64,000 nt of DNA, from the NCBI GenBank assembly GCA_011800155.1, contig CM022376.1, positions 372,001 to 436,000 of the forward strand. The letters are read 5' to 3'. The translations under genes were made by a program, and so were the position numbers. The notes below the pieces were generated by a model. That model ran no database searches. It worked only from the letters and a program-made list of their open reading frames with translations, and was not told the origin of the DNA. Of this stretch, positions 13,326 through 25,689 are shown piece after piece. Source of the DNA: Flammulina velutipes. Its lineage: Eukaryota > Basidiomycota > Agaricomycetes > Agaricales > Physalacriaceae. The first letter of the stretch is position 1, and every line of letters begins with the position of its first letter.

Positions 13326-14397
13326 AAGAAGACAACAAGTAGTGGGGGCCTACAGTGCATATACCGCTACTTGAATCAGTAGGATAGAGAAGGAGAGGAA
13401 ATGCATGTTTTTGGATATAGAGAAATTCGAAAGCGAATGGCAGTTATAAAGTGACAAGTCGCTAATTTTCCACTGCCAATTTGCTTGTGGCGTCAGAAGA
13501 ACGTACAGGTATATACCTATTACTGCACAGATGTGATATGGACGATGCACACCAGAAACGTTTCACATGTTGGCTATTTGCGAAGGGGCTGTCCTCGCGA
13601 GAAATGAAGCATCGCAAGTGATGTGTGCACGCGCGAAGAGGTGACGGGACGGGTTGCGCTGCACAGCTCAGCGCGCACGCGACGGAACCAGTACGGTCGA
13701 ACCGGCCCACTGCAATAGATTTTCGGTCGTCCAGCTTCAAGCTGCCATGGCACACAAGAAACACCATTTGACGCCCCAGACCAGAATTAGAACAGTCCAA
13801 AGTTGGGGCCCTTCAGGTCGTAATGTTCATTGGAAAGGGAATGCAGAAGAACAACATAGAAGCATGGCAGATAACGACACGGTCAGTACAGCCTCGTTTT
13901 AATGTGATATAGACCCCAGCCCGTTCAGCAAGTCAGGCCTATACGTTCGTCCATGCCAGTGCGCGAAGCCTTGCCCGTCGTATTTCATCAGTACCGCGGT
14001 GTGTCGTGGGGTGCTGTGGTTTGACATTGGAATACGTACTGTTGCTTCAGTTTATGTAAAAGCTCTTGAACCCGCATCATCCCCTCCTTTCATAGTTCTG
14101 GAACACCGTGAGCACATAGCATCGGAGCTGAAGTTTGACACTGCCGTGAACCTTGAGTGCGCCTATCTCGAGTTGGACCCCATGATGTTGGTGTCAGAAA
14201 GAGAGCGACGACGAAGTTTGCCAGAAGCCAGTCAGGATAAAGCGCAGAGGATACGTAGCACTTGGTTACGGTCATCTGCCAGTGTCACTGTACCGCCTCG
14301 ACATTATTTGGGTTGGGAAAATGGGATTCCATGGATATACGAGGCTGTCTAGTGCTTAGAGATATAACAGAGTAGCGAGTTGAGGGCGGCATCCCGG
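13326..14397. other. Intergenic stretch, no supported gene
   Basis: Plus-strand frames (13654–13902, 13999–14352) have no recognisable domain. The second runs antisense up to the 3' end of the phosphatase gene. No repeat or RNA gene was seen. Confidence 0.35.
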
Positions 14398-15449
14398 TCA
14401 TTTCGTGCACTTGATAACTACGGGGAGGACACCTGAACAAAAGACTTGAGCCGCCGTGACCAGAGCGGTTTATCGACTCACCGCCTGTTGGTAAATCATA
14501 ATGAGTTCTGCCGATAGTTACCAAGAAGGCATTGATGATATCGCAGTGCGCGGTTATGGTCACATCTGAGCACGATCAGCGCCTATCGAAGTAAAGCTGG
14601 ATAAAACTTACATTCAGAATTTCCATATTCGCCACCAAACACTCGATCCAAGACAGACTTAGCGCGCTCCTGTGTATGTTTCTCGCTCTCCCTTACTTCC
14701 GCTTCCCACAGAGTGTCGTCTTCGGCGAAACCTTCCTCAAAAACAAGATGTTCGGGATACTTTGCCGCGATCTCCGACTTGGTCATGCGTTTGTCGCATG
14801 TGTGGCGTCCGTACTGCTCACGACAGTTCTCCACGATCGTAGCCTTGGCGTCCAAGGGAAGTCCGGTGAAAGTGATAAGGAACGTGCTAATCGCACGCGA
14901 CATGGGGCTGACGAGCCTGATGCCTGGATAGATGGATGCAGACTCGCTCAGCCACATATCGTGCGCAGCCTGAGCCTGAGAAATGCCCAGTGGATTGAGA
15001 TCGGGGTCAGCTTGGAAGACCTCAGGACGACGTGGAGCAGACTAGAACGGGACCGACTTACGTCCCCAGGTCAACTCCCCGTCTCCGTAAAGCGTTGACC
15101 AATGGCTGTACATCGCGAATTAAAACAACGGAGATACACTGATAGCCACGCACTCGTCCCAAGCTCGATGTCCATACTTGATCGGGCCGAGATTGTGAGT
15201 TCCTTGACCATGTCTACCTAGGAAAAAGAGCTTATAGGATACGTCTACTGGCGCTTCAGCGTTGAGCTCAGAGATTCTGGCCTTTAACGAGTCCCAATTC
15301 CATTTATCAAGAAGGCCGAATCGTGGAGGAACAGCCACGGAGGTGTAAGAAGGAGGATCCTGTAGAAAGTAACCCGAAAGAGCCTTCATATATAGATTAA
15401 TCATCAAGAACACGTTGACGTCCGTAGACCATACCTCGTACTTGGTCAT
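14398..15449 (-). CDS. Histidine phosphatase superfamily protein (PMU1/phosphoglycerate-mutase-like)
   Basis: The catalytic core LFFLGRHGQGTHN carries the RHG nucleophile motif of the histidine phosphatase superfamily. Around it are FGLLDKWNWDSLKARI, WDDHWSTLYGDGELTWG, PDPDLNPLGISQAQAAH, VSPMSRAISTF, NCREQYGRHTCDKRMTKSEI, FEEGFAEDD and the second histidine in VTITAHCDIIN, ending GGVLPVVIKCTK. This is the order seen in fungal PMU1-like phosphatases. Reaching this frame needs six introns: about 15387–15437, a GTGCGT donor inside WD/D near 15150, one after TWG near 15046, 14566–14611 and 14433–14481 are the clearest. The start at 15449 (MTKYE) is chosen because the joined product runs directly into ALSGYFLQD; an upstream Met lies at 15509. 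The substrate cannot be told from sequence. The gene looks intact and lies 250 bp upstream-to-downstream of the aldolase gene on the same strand. Confidence 0.85.
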
Positions 15450-15697
15450 GTCAACCAAGAAGTGATATCGATAGACTAAGCGATGAGTACTGAGTGGTTT
15501 TGAGACCACAGATGATGGTGGTCAGACGGAAGGAAGTCGGGCCGGATGATCCATCTTCACGACCACGACCCTGAGCTCAAGCTCTAAACTTTGGCATTCT
15601 TATTCTAGTCTCGACGTCTCTGCAAATACTTCAGAACGATAAATCTCTTGTAATGGAAAGCCGCTATCTATATAATCGACTTGTTCGTCGCTCATGT

Positions 15698-16723
15698 CTA
15701 AGAGGTTTGAACGGCCCCGTTGGCTTTCCCGTTCGCCTTTCCTTCGTTAAGCAGCTTGATCGCCTTCCTTCCTGTCGCCATCAGCTCGTTTACCCCAGCC
15801 GTTAGCGTATATATATCCGACGCATTCGCCAAAATATGGTATCCCCTCGACACCTTGTCCGGAATCTCGTCGTTGGTGAACGTGAACGACAGCAATGGCT
15901 TGCCGTACTTCCTCCCAAGGGCTTCGACGCGCTCGATGGTAGCCTTGACTGGGGGCGAGTCGGGGGTCCCTCCCATATCGAGGGACAGGTCAAACCGGCC
16001 GATCACTGGAGGCTAGGTAAGACACGGATATGGAAGACAAGGTTGAACATACTGATAGCGTCGACACCCTCTATCTGCATTATTTCCTCCGCGTTCTCCA
16101 TCCCCTTGAGACTCTCGAGCTGGGGAATCACGGCGACGTGTTCGTTTGCTACTTGGAACCAGGTCTTTCCCTCCGGGGCGGCTGTCTGGCCATCAATAGG
16201 CAACACTATTCGCTCATGTTATTCTTGGGGCAATCTAGAAACAGACAAAGACGTACATGCAAATGGAGGGTAAGAGCGTTTTCCTGCCGGAGGGAACCGC
16301 GCAGCGTTGATAGCCTCTCGAACTTGATCTGCTGTCTCCGTATGCGGAATTATGACACCCCCAGCACCAGCGTCCAAGGCCCAGGCGACCCATTCATGAG
16401 TGTGTGTCGGCACTCGGACGACTGGGATGACTCGTCCTTGGGAATGGTATCGGATGATCGTTACCTATCGAATACAGTGAGTAACTCATCAACGATCACT
16501 GCACAATACTGACCATCTCAGCCAAAAGCGTAGGCGAATACGGGGTGTGCTCCGCATCGAGCATGAGCCAATCCCCGTCGGTGACCGCAATGACCTTCGC
16601 CAGATCAGGCGAAGGAAGACCCATAATGGTACCCAACAGTGCACCATTGTTCTCACGGACGTCCCGAAGAGCCTGGCGGAGGTTGGGCGATTGACGGATG
16701 TGAACTGCGTTATACTGCTGCAT
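15698..16723 (-). CDS. HpcH/HpaI aldolase/citrate lyase family protein
   Basis: A class II, divalent-metal-dependent 2-oxo-acid aldolase fold (2-keto-3-deoxy sugar acid or 4-hydroxy-2-oxo acid aldolases). In order: NNGALLGTIMGLPSPDLAKV, WLMLDAEHTPYSPTLLAEM, HEWVAWALDAGAGGVIIPH, KRSYPPFALLPIDG, HVAVIPQLES with the first metal-binding Glu, EGVDAIMIGRFDLSLDMGG with the second metal-binding Asp, then the closing helices. It needs three introns: near 16466–16514, 16202–16252 and one ending in CCTCCAG near 16008. All keep the frame, and the last restores IMIGRFD. The start is set at MQQYNAVH (16723); an in-frame Met 24 nt upstream is possible. The tail KANGKANGAVQTS is low complexity. Function is likely cytosolic C–C bond cleavage; the substrate is unknown. 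Confidence 0.88.
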
Positions 16724-17819
16724 CGTAGGGGATGTTGGAATGATCAATTCTGATGATACGACGCGCTTTTATACGCGTTTCGTGGCATCAGCCGAGGTAA
16801 TCCAAGCGACTTGCTGACGAGTTCGAAAGGTTGCTTCCACGGGACCAATTACAAACGTGATCACGCTGAAATTTAAAACGCGGTCGGACGCCACCGATCT
16901 GCACTAGCTCGACGGAAATGGCCATTCTCGACATTGTCTATTCATGCCCTACGTAGACGCTACTAGCGCTTACCATCGTTTCTACAAGAAGCTCTCGCAT
17001 TTGTGCAAGCGTCCCATCGATTTAGAGACGAGTTCTATCGGTATACGTCCGTTTTCGTTGATTCTAGATCTCTCTCTCGACGTAACATCTGAGTCAAAGC
17101 GCTGCACTTTAACCGCATCCATCAGCGTGTGCATGTGGGGTAATGAAGAGACAATCATACAATTTCGAAGCTCGAAGTTCATTGATTTGCCAGCAACCGG
17201 CCCGATACTCCGGCAAACGCCGAAGTGCGCGCCACATTTGTACTTATGTTCCATGGACTCGCGCCATTCACACAGTCTACTGCACACGCCAAAATGACGG
17301 ATATATCAGTTCTACTCACAGACGAGCAAGAGAAGAATGATACCTAAAGAGGACAAAGCAATAAGATCAAGTCACCGCGTTGACGAGTATCAACGTAACC
17401 AATTCAATCTTCACGGATAGTTGTGATTGTCAAAAGGGTATGACAATATCCTATCGATACGTACGTATGTACAACAAATGTAGAGATACCTAAATGAATA
17501 CAACAAGGTACACAGAAGTCCGTAAAGAAAGATCGTTGACGAGAAAAGGAAAACTATCTTCGAGGACACCGCCACCTTACATTCTGCGCCAAAAAAAAAA
17601 TATGCACGAGACGGAGTATGGCCCGCAATCAAATATCACATTCGGTGGAGTGTGGCGCAGTTGGATAGATCAACCGCCGGCAAACGTTCTTCCAGGCTCT
17701 TCCTGACAGTTAAAGATAAGGTTCGTATCATTCAACATGTCCGATTCTGTCGTATAGAATCAGGAGGCTCTGGTCCCCAGGAAGAATTGATGAATGTATC
17801 TGCTAGAGACATAAAGCTC
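16724..17819. other. Intergenic stretch, no supported gene
   Basis: Short frames only. A polyA-like run of nine A lies at about 17591. A GTGGCGCA octamer at 17652 sits in a tRNA A-box-like string but no tRNA fold forms (see rejected items). Confidence 0.35.
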
Positions 17820-18600
17820 GCTATGCGATAACCTGACAGGCCTCGTAGGGGCGGTCTGACTGATGCCCTGTACATAGCACATCAACACCTTGAAGGATGA
17901 TGCCTCCAGTGATGTGAGATACGAGACAGGCAGGCGGGATCTCCGAGAACGGTATCTCCGAATGGTGTTCAACACGGACGGCGCGAAAACATGATGAGAA
18001 GGGAGTCCAAAATGTCACATAGGGCAATGCAAAGGGAGGAAAGACGCCGACGACCCAGGCGAGATGGATATTGAGAGGGACGACAGACACAGCGAGGCCT
18101 GGAGGGAAGAGAGGCCGAGCAACAGGCGGAGGACAAGGTTGAGAGATCAATGGTTCCGATGAGCTACCGTTCCTTGAGGCTCTCGAGCCCATAGTAGCGC
18201 GTGCGGCTGCCAATGCAGCGGAGGCTAAGGTGCGTGAACCAGAGGACGTCAGTTCTAGATGATGCGCCTCTTTCGCATCGTTAGAAGCCTAAACACGCTA
18301 GACCATAGACCTGCCTTCACGACGCATAAGTAGAAGAAGAGATAGACACCAAAGGCACGCACGAAACCAAGTGTACTCGCCACGTACAACGGTCGGGCCC
18401 CATCTCCTGGTGCCCCAATTTGCCAGCATGAACGCTCAGTCTCTACCACATTCGTGCGAGCACGCTACGAACCGGGCACGCTGGGGAAAGGTGCTTGGTC
18501 CGCCATTTACGACGTTTTGGGTCTACCCGGACGAACGATGGTGCCGGGCAGAGGTGCGTCTTGAAGAACAATGACTGGATTTGAAGGTCTGTCACCGCGG
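17820..18600 (-). pseudogene. Decayed DUF6535-family fragment
   Basis: Scattered pieces of the family seen at 2.3–10 kb and 28–36 kb remain in the right order on the minus strand but in different frames. They are an exon-2-like block near 18410–18340 (MGPDRCTWRVHLVSC against MGPNARLWRAFLDEC), LWFTHLSL near 18240, VVPLNIHLAWVVGVFPP near 18070–18020 (against FLIPLNIPLACVVGF) and a short trace of the PFSDIL region near 17960. Stops and frame changes lie between them and no C-terminal part is present. It marks a former additional copy between the metabolic genes and the F-box genes. Confidence 0.6.
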
Positions 18601-19200
18601 ATAGCGTTGACGATGGACACCCAGATTCCACAGCTTGTTCGCGGTCAGCTTTGCCAGACGGTCTTGCGTAGTGCACTCACTGTAGCTAAGACGCGACCAG
18701 CATCGGTGTCGTCGTCTGGGTCGTCGTGGTAGGAAAGAAGAAAGAGCGCGCATACTATTTGTACATGTTGAACACTGTAGGTCCAAATTTCCAACTTCTT
18801 CCTCCCATCACAAATTTCCTTGTGCCTTCAACGTTGTAGGAAAGGAGGTCTTGGACGATCTCAACAATATCTAGGTCAATGCAACTTCCGTATAACATTT
18901 CCAACACACCTCGTCTAAATCTTCGAAAAGGATACGTCCGGTGTGGCGCACTTGCGATTCCGAAGACTAAGCTAGGTGAGGGTAAATAATTATGTTAACA
19001 TTGAGGAACCAAACTGATGCCGATTACAGTGTCCACCTTCCGCAAGAACAACAATAACACACGTTTGGCCAACTTGTCCCGAAATGGATCGAGTAGAACA
19101 AAGACGTTTATTTGGCAGAACAAACATACGCGTGGCGACATGTTTTTAAAGACTTTCTCCCTTACTCTCTTACCTACTTCACTTCCCTACGATGTTTACA
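18601..19200. other. Upstream region of F-box gene 1
   Basis: No gene seen. A TATA-like TTTTTAAAG lies at about 19143–19151, some 55 bp before the first coding ATG. A GTGGCGCA octamer is at 18943. Confidence 0.3.
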
Positions 19201-20780
19201 ATGCCAATGTACGTCTTGCCTTATAGTATTCCCAAAAATTATACTAACCGTTCCTCAGCGCCATAATGCCACGACTGTCTTCTTCCCTCATCGAGAATAT
19301 CCTCCCTGACGACTGCCTGGTGGAGATATTCAAGACCACGGTTGCTTTGGACAATTCGAATTCCACTCTTGCCATTTCCTGTGTATCCAGGCGTTGGAGA
19401 AGCCTCTCATTTGCCCACTCGGTGCTGTGGTCCAATGTGCTCATCACCGAGGCCGATATCAACCGCTCTCCATCTCTCCGAGAGCATGTCGACACTGATC
19501 CAACAGCCGTGTTCCCTGCGGTTGCCCTCATACTACAACGCTCTCGTCAACACGCCATCTCCCTCACTATCGACATCGAAAGCCGACTCTTCAGCGCATT
19601 CTATGTCGAGCGACTCGTATCTCTCCTCTCTCCCCACGTTCCCCGTGTCTCTTATCTCCTAACCAGAGGAGACTCATGGAAACACCATACCGCCTTTACC
19701 AGTATCTTCGCTGGGAAATCTCTTCCTCTCCTCGAGTACCTCACCATTGATCACCAGTTCTCGCCCTTTCAGGCGGCTGGACGCGCATTCCCCGCATTTA
19801 TCACAGCAGCACCCCCGCTCATGCTCCCTCTGGCGAACAGGGAAGATTCTTCAGCATTGTACCCCAATTTGACGGGGCTCAGGCTTGCGGGGGCGTTCTG
19901 CGATTGGAAAAAGATGATGCTCTCGGGATGCAGACTTTCCTCTCTCATCCTGAGTGGGATGCCCTTACTCGCCCGCCCTACCATGATCGAACTCTGCAGG
20001 TTGTTGGCTATGTGCAAGGAAACCCTCACGTCGCTGAACCTCTTGTCGATGTCGCGTCAGCTGGGCACAGGCCCTATCCCCACCATCGAATTGCCAAAAG
20101 TAGTTGAGCTGGAATTGCACTACGCAATGCCGTACGAGCTCTGCAAATTTATTGAGCACATACGCGTCCCCGCACTAGTTGATCTCACGATTGTCGGCCT
20201 TACCTCTGACTCGGACATCCCAGCCGACACCGCACATATTCTCCATGCTGATACCGAAATCGCCTTCATGTACATAAATTACCACTTCCCCATGAAAAAG
20301 CTCAAGAAGCTCTCCCTCCGTGGAATCCACATCGGGCCTGCTCCTCCCGAATTGGAGCTGCAGGCCGCACAACGAATAACAGACCTCCCCGCCACCTTCC
20401 AATTTTTCCAGTGGCTCCAAAATCTTGAAAAGCTCGAATTTTGCGATGCGGAGAGGTCCTGGCTGCGAGCGGTGAACTTTAAGGCGGCGGTGCCGAAATT
20501 GAACCATTTCGTTTTGAAGGCCACGAGAAATGCGACTGGGGTGGACGTGATCGATTTCTTGCGCCGTAGGGTGTTGCGTCAACCACCGCGGCAGTGGGAC
20601 CTGTTGGAATTGTGTTTCCCGTCGTCGATGCGAGGAACGATGATCGACAGGAAGTGCATGACTGACGTTATGCTATTGAGTGATAGCTCGAAGCTGGTCT
20701 TAACTTCCAAAGAAAATAAGGAGGCGTTCTTTTCACATGACCATCGCAGAGACAAATTCATCGCCGTAGTTGTAAAGTAG
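19201..20780 (+). CDS. F-box protein 1
   Basis: The F-box lies at the N-terminus: LIENILPDDCLVEIFKTTV, then ISCVSRRWRSLSFAHSVLWS. F-box proteins recruit substrates to SCF (Skp1–cullin–F-box) ubiquitin ligases. The rest (about 430 aa) has leucine-rich, LRR-like spacing (LTGLRLAGAFC, LSSLILSGMPLL, LTSLNLLSMS, LKKLSLRGIHI) typical of agaricomycete F-box proteins. I place the start at 19201: ATGCCAAT is followed by a 50-nt intron 19209–19258 with donor GTACGT and acceptor CTCAG, then exon 2. This gives 1530 nt (509 aa). A start at 19266 inside exon 2 would also work, but the paralog downstream can only start with the same tiny-exon arrangement. The substrate is unknown. Confidence 0.85.
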
Positions 20781-21554
20781 GAGATCAACAAACTTACCGC
20801 ATCTCAGGCCCCCAACTTGCCTCCGATACCTCCAGATAGAATACCACGTTATTTGTCGCAGGAGGTATTGAGTTATATGTTCATCACATGCTTTCGATAT
20901 CAATTCAAATTAGCCTCCGGGACCTCCAATGGAACATACGGACCCACATGTGGTCCCAAATTTAGACCATCATCTATTATAACCTAATCAAACTGATTTT
21001 GACTCTTCGTTGCTTGGATGGACTTGGTTTTTGGGTTCTGAGTTGACTATTTTAGACGCGTAGAAGATTTACATAGACCATAACTCACTGGTACTACAGG
21101 TTTTTTCGAAACGATGGCCGAAAGATAAGATAAGATTAATTGTTTCTAGGTCCGACGCGGCTGCATTTCGATCCTCTGTCGTGTTGCTAGACACGCACTC
21201 TCCGACTGGCCAGGTATCGTGAGAATCTTCAAAGGATATGTGGTACCATCCACTCTGCTGTTCAAGGATATATTGCATGTTTAACGAATATGTGGCGCAT
21301 CACCGTGGCATTCCGAACCCTATGTAATAATGCACTACGACGTCAATTTGTACAATGAAAAACTTGCTAGGGTATAATATCAGCAGATCTGACGTGCTTC
21401 ATTGTCCGAGCCGCTCATGGAATTCCTTATCGAATCAATCAAGCCGAGCAATGGGACTACACGGTCCTCTTTGTTCGTCAGAGCACAACTGTGAATTATG
21501 TCCTTATTTAAAGCCACCAATCCATGGTCCCACTGTTTACAACCCACCCGGAAG
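20781..21554. other. Intergenic region between the F-box genes
   Basis: No gene seen. A GTGGCGCA octamer lies at about 21292. A TATA-like TATTTAAAG at about 21503–21511 is 45 bp before the ATG of the second F-box gene. Confidence 0.3.
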
Positions 21555-23149
21555 ATGTCCAGGTATGAGTTACTATCTCAGTCTGGCACTCATACTAACC
21601 ATTCCTCAGCGTCACCTCTTCCCTCATCGACAATATCCTAACGGATGACTGCCTATTGGAAATCTTCAAGTCTACATCTTCTCCGAGGCATGATTTCTCA
21701 AGTTCCTTGATCACAGTTTCCGGCGTGTCGAAGCGTTGGAGAAATCTCGCACTTGCCAACTCAGCGCTTTGGTCTACTTTCCTGATCGACGAGAACGATA
21801 TTAACCTACTGTCTCTCTCCGGACGACAGCGGTATAACCCTTCGGCGGTGTTCCCAAGAATCGCTATTATGCTTCAACGCTCCCGCCAGCTCCCCCTCAG
21901 CATGGCTATAAAGGCTGGCGAAAATTCTGCCTTCGACACCTTCACTATCGATCGATTGGTCAACCTCCTCTCTCCCCACGTCGACCATATTTCGTCTTTC
22001 GGGATATTATCATCGTCGTGGAAACATCAGCTTAGCCTCTCCGTCATGTTTGCCGGAAGATACCTGCCACTCCTCGAAGGCTTCTGCATCCACCATCGTT
22101 ATTCACCCTCCCAGGATTATGATTTGGACTTTCCTGTTACCACCCGAACCCAACGCCCATTGCTGGTCCCTTTCATGAACAGCCAGGAATCTTCTCCTAG
22201 TTTATGCCCCAACCTAAAGGTACTTGCCTTGATAGGTGCTTTTTGTGACTGGACAACCCCATACACGGGAGGCAGCCTCACGGAGATCATACTGACCTCA
22301 ATTCCCTTCGCCTCCCGGCCGACTACCAAAGAGCTTTGCGTGCTCCTGGAGAAGAACAAGAACACCCTGACCACACTGAACATCGGAGCGATGCCATACA
22401 ACGACAGCGCAGGCTTTGTTCCCATTGTCGAGCTGCCCTACCTAACTGATTTGAGAATGGAGTACGCATGGCCATACGAGCTCACCGTATTCGCAAACCA
22501 CGTCCGCGTCCCCGCGCTAACCTCTCTTGAGATCGTCAACGCCTCCGGTGGCCCAGGTGTACTAAGCCCCGCAAGGGTGCAGGATATCTATTCCCGGACA
22601 GCCGATGGCTTCGCAAGCATCGTCCGCTACTTTCCGCTTCACCAGGTTGAAAAGCTCAAGATGTCCGACGTGCAATTTGGGCCTCACCCTACCAACTTGG
22701 ACTTTCAGAGCGTGGAACACCTTCCCGTTGTGTACCAGTTTTTCCATCGACTCCGGAATGTGACGCACGTCGAATTCCAAAATGCGGGAGAGTACTGGCT
22801 ACAAGCCGCGAGTTGTCAGATGGTGGAGCAGGCTTCGAATGTGTCGGTCATGCCAAAGCTGGAGACGTTCTCCTCGACGGTTACGAATGACCTGGACGGG
22901 ACTGATATGCTGGGTTTTATAAGACGTCGAAGGTTGAACGGAGCACCGAAATGGCATCACATGGACCTGGTATTCATGATGTCTATGAAGGAGACGGTCT
23001 GTGCGAATCCTGACATTCTACTGGCGAGTAAAACGTCTCAGGTGGTGTTTAGGCACTGGCCTGATGATGTGCTTGAAGAAGAGTACTTTATTCATGCTAG
23101 CGATGAGCCGAACTTGAAGAAGAAGGAGGGTCTACTTGCGATCAATTAA
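21555..23149 (+). CDS. F-box protein 2
   Basis: A tandem paralog of the F-box gene at 19.2 kb, same strand. Exon 1 is only ATGTCCAG (21555–21562). The intron 21563–21609 (47 nt, donor GTATGA, acceptor CTCAG) joins it to exon 2, giving a start MSSVTSSLIDNILTDDCLLE and 515 aa with an exact reading frame. Without this exon the F-box would be cut in half, because the first Met of the large exon (21656) lies inside it. The F-box continues with EIFKSTSS and SGVSKRWRNLALANSALWS. Shared positions with paralog 1 run over the full length (PSAVFPRIAIMLQRSRQLPL, GAFCDW, PTTKELCVLL, MPYELCKF against WPYELTVF). Probable SCF substrate adaptor; target unknown. Confidence 0.86.
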
Positions 23150-25589
23150 TTGTATTATTGAGTACATTCAATGGGTTTGAATATCTTAGGCAGTCTGTAG
23201 TCTTGGATCTTCGAGCGACGGTAATCCTGTCGACAATGTAAGAAATGGCGATGAATGTGCACGCTCACAGTATAGCTCACTGAACAAGAGGCGACAAGAA
23301 ATCTGTCACGAGTAGCGCCTAAACAGCTCAGATATCTCCTTGCTGACTGACGCGCTTTCCTCGTTCCTTCGTTCTCCTCCCGGCGCAAATACTGGCTCAT
23401 GGGCGGGCGGGCCTTCTATTGAACCTGTGCTGCAGCGACATGTGAGCGTCGTCGGCGCCATCCACGAGTAGGGAGGATGCATGTATTACTTCCAGAGCTA
23501 ACAGGTATACCTTCTCGCTAAGTGAGCCTCAGTCCGTGCACCGACTGTACAGACGCACCATTGAGTGAGGAGGAAACAATTATTTGCGTAAAATATGGCA
23601 CGTCGTCGACCGTGTCTACTTGTGCTGTTTAGAATATTGTATACTGCAGAGAAGCTAAGACGCGCTATACCACAAGACACAATAACAGATTGTTTTATCA
23701 TTTGTAGGTCGTAGTGAAGCCCGTTGGGACAGCGAACGACTGCGCGGGAATCACTTCATCGACGTCTGCTTGATTGTTTTGTTCATAATACAGCCCATAG
23801 TACAGACGAAGATGCACCATACAACAAGAGGCTATAGCAAAACGTTCTCGCAGCTGGTAGGTTGTACCAACAGAGCTCGTTTGGCCTGCGACGACAATAG
23901 GTCGTAGTCAAAGTTGGGGGTTCCTATAGATATCATAGACAGCAAAGACAGAGCGACAAGTATCCATAAGACGCGAAAGAATGGCAGAATAGAGACGCAT
24001 CTAGTCGACGAACGGGGAAGATGGTCGTAGGAGTCCAAGATCGGCCCGGGTGCCGCTGCTCCTTGTTCCCAACCACCATGATCTCTCACCGTCTACGCTC
24101 GTATCTTCAACGACGGCAATCACGACGAGCTCGACGTCTATGAAGCTACCTTCAGCCTTTGGACGATGTCAGGCCGCCTCTGAACTATCGACAACACCCG
24201 AGACGACTTTTGCCAAAATCTAACAGCAGGGATTCTCCTCAATTGTCGAGCTCGTTGTCGACGTCTTCTACACGCACTATCCTATCCAACGTATGTCGAG
24301 CTATGGCTTTGCTCGAGCTGCTGGTCAATATGCGAGATGAACGGACAAGGTGCGTCCATGCCATTCTGTCCGCTGCATGCGCTGACTGTCCTTCCAGTAG
24401 ACCACAGAATAACCCCGCCTCCCTGATAGTGACCAATTACCGTCTCGGATCGCAAGTAAAACTCTACAACGCTTGAAAAACACTGCACAACCATGGATCC
24501 TTCAATATGGATGGAGACCACAGATCGTTCCTGCATACCATGGCTGGTTTCTTGTCTTAATGTTCGGAGACGCTCGAACGCGACATGTATTGTGATGAAC
24601 TGAGGTTCGTCGTGCTGGTCTTGTTTCCAGCCGTACTGACTCAATGAGCATAGCTCAACTTCCAGTCTCATTCTGTCTGTCCACGACTGAGCTCTCAGCG
24701 ACTTCCATTTTTGCGCCGGTATCATGGAGAACAAGACAGTCATTTCGGATCTAGAAGCGCGCGAAATGAACTACAGGTATCCTGGGAACGGCGCCACCAA
24801 TTTTGCTGTCATTTGCTTCATTTCCGTCGCGTTCGAGCTCTTTACCTCCATCACCTGTATTTACTCTCTGAAAATCAGACCTATTGCTACCAGCTGTCAC
24901 TCCTGTCGTCGTAGGGTCGCGAACGTATCCGCTCAGCACGGACGAGGTAATATTGCGCCACAATCTGATTTTTGTTGACTTCATTGAAAATAGGCGAGAG
25001 CATATTGTATAACTCACTCAGCTCGTACCCTCTGACGATCTGCTCTCATTGTTTTGGATAGTTCAGTCGGCAGTGAGGGCGGCCAAGTTCAGAACAAGTA
25101 AGTACTTGGTACCTTTTTGACGGGGTTGCTCTGGACAAAATTTTTCCTTTCCGATGATCGATAATCAGCGGTGCTTGAACATAACCATTCACTCAATCTG
25201 TGAAGTGTGTCCACTTCGCTTATCCGTGGCTTCTAGCTGACTTGTGTTCAGGGAGATGCGATGGCGGAGTGGAAGTCTGGGTGATTCTGTGTGTCCTCGT
25301 TCACGGGATTCTTCTGTACGTCTGAGCGCTTCCCGATACTTATAACTACTTACTCACTGCATATTCAAGCTCTTTCGTAGAAACGATGGCTTGTAAAATT
25401 CCTTTGCATAGATCCATATCGCGCAGCAAGAAAACTGCAAATAACGTAGCGCGCGATGCGCACACCGCACGTCTACCCTGCATGTCACTACCTGCGCCGT
25501 CAAAGGAACATGTCCCCGTGCCGAAGAACAAAAAACCATAACTCCGGATGGAACAAGAACAGGCGTGGGTAAGCGCCACAATTTGTGGT
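23150..25589. other. Intergenic stretch with weak ORFs and one dispersed repeat copy
   Basis: A copy of the dispersed repeat found upstream of the DUF6535 genes lies at about 24000–24165, here with no intact DUF6535 gene beside it. Opposed frames at 24159–24476, 24282–24743 and 24724–24978 show no recognisable domain. A GTGGCGCA octamer (minus) is at about 24953. I cannot support a gene. Confidence 0.35.
24000..24165. repeat. Dispersed upstream repeat, copy 2 of 5
   Basis: Reads GAAGATGGTCGTAGGAG…CCCAACCACCATGATCTCTC and then CAACGACGGCAATCACGACG. No DUF6535 gene lies next to it. Confidence 0.55.
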
Positions 25590-25597
25590 TATATAAG
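25589..25597 (+). promoter_or_regulatory. TATA box of the tandem-repeat locus
   Basis: TTATATAAGG lies 85–90 bp upstream of the first ATG of the spliced locus at 25.7 kb. A pyrimidine-rich stretch typical of fungal transcription starts (CCTCCTCTTTCTTC) follows 20–30 bp downstream. This suggests polymerase II transcription rightward into the repeat array. Confidence 0.5.
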
Positions 25598-25689
25598 GCT
25601 GTGAATCGACGCCTCCTCTTTCTTCAGAACCACCACCATCTCTCAGCATCGACCTTGTCTTCTAGTCTCCTCCGCCTCTCTGTCCTTAC

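Noticed and set aside
13999..14352. 117-codon plus-strand frame
   Set aside because: It abuts the 3' end of the phosphatase gene on the opposite strand and has no recognisable features.
17645..17735. tRNA-like string TGGCGCAGTTGG (A-box) with GGTTCGTATCA (B-box-like) downstream
   Set aside because: The implied acceptor and T stems do not pair, so neither a tRNA gene nor a convincing tRNA-derived SINE is supported.
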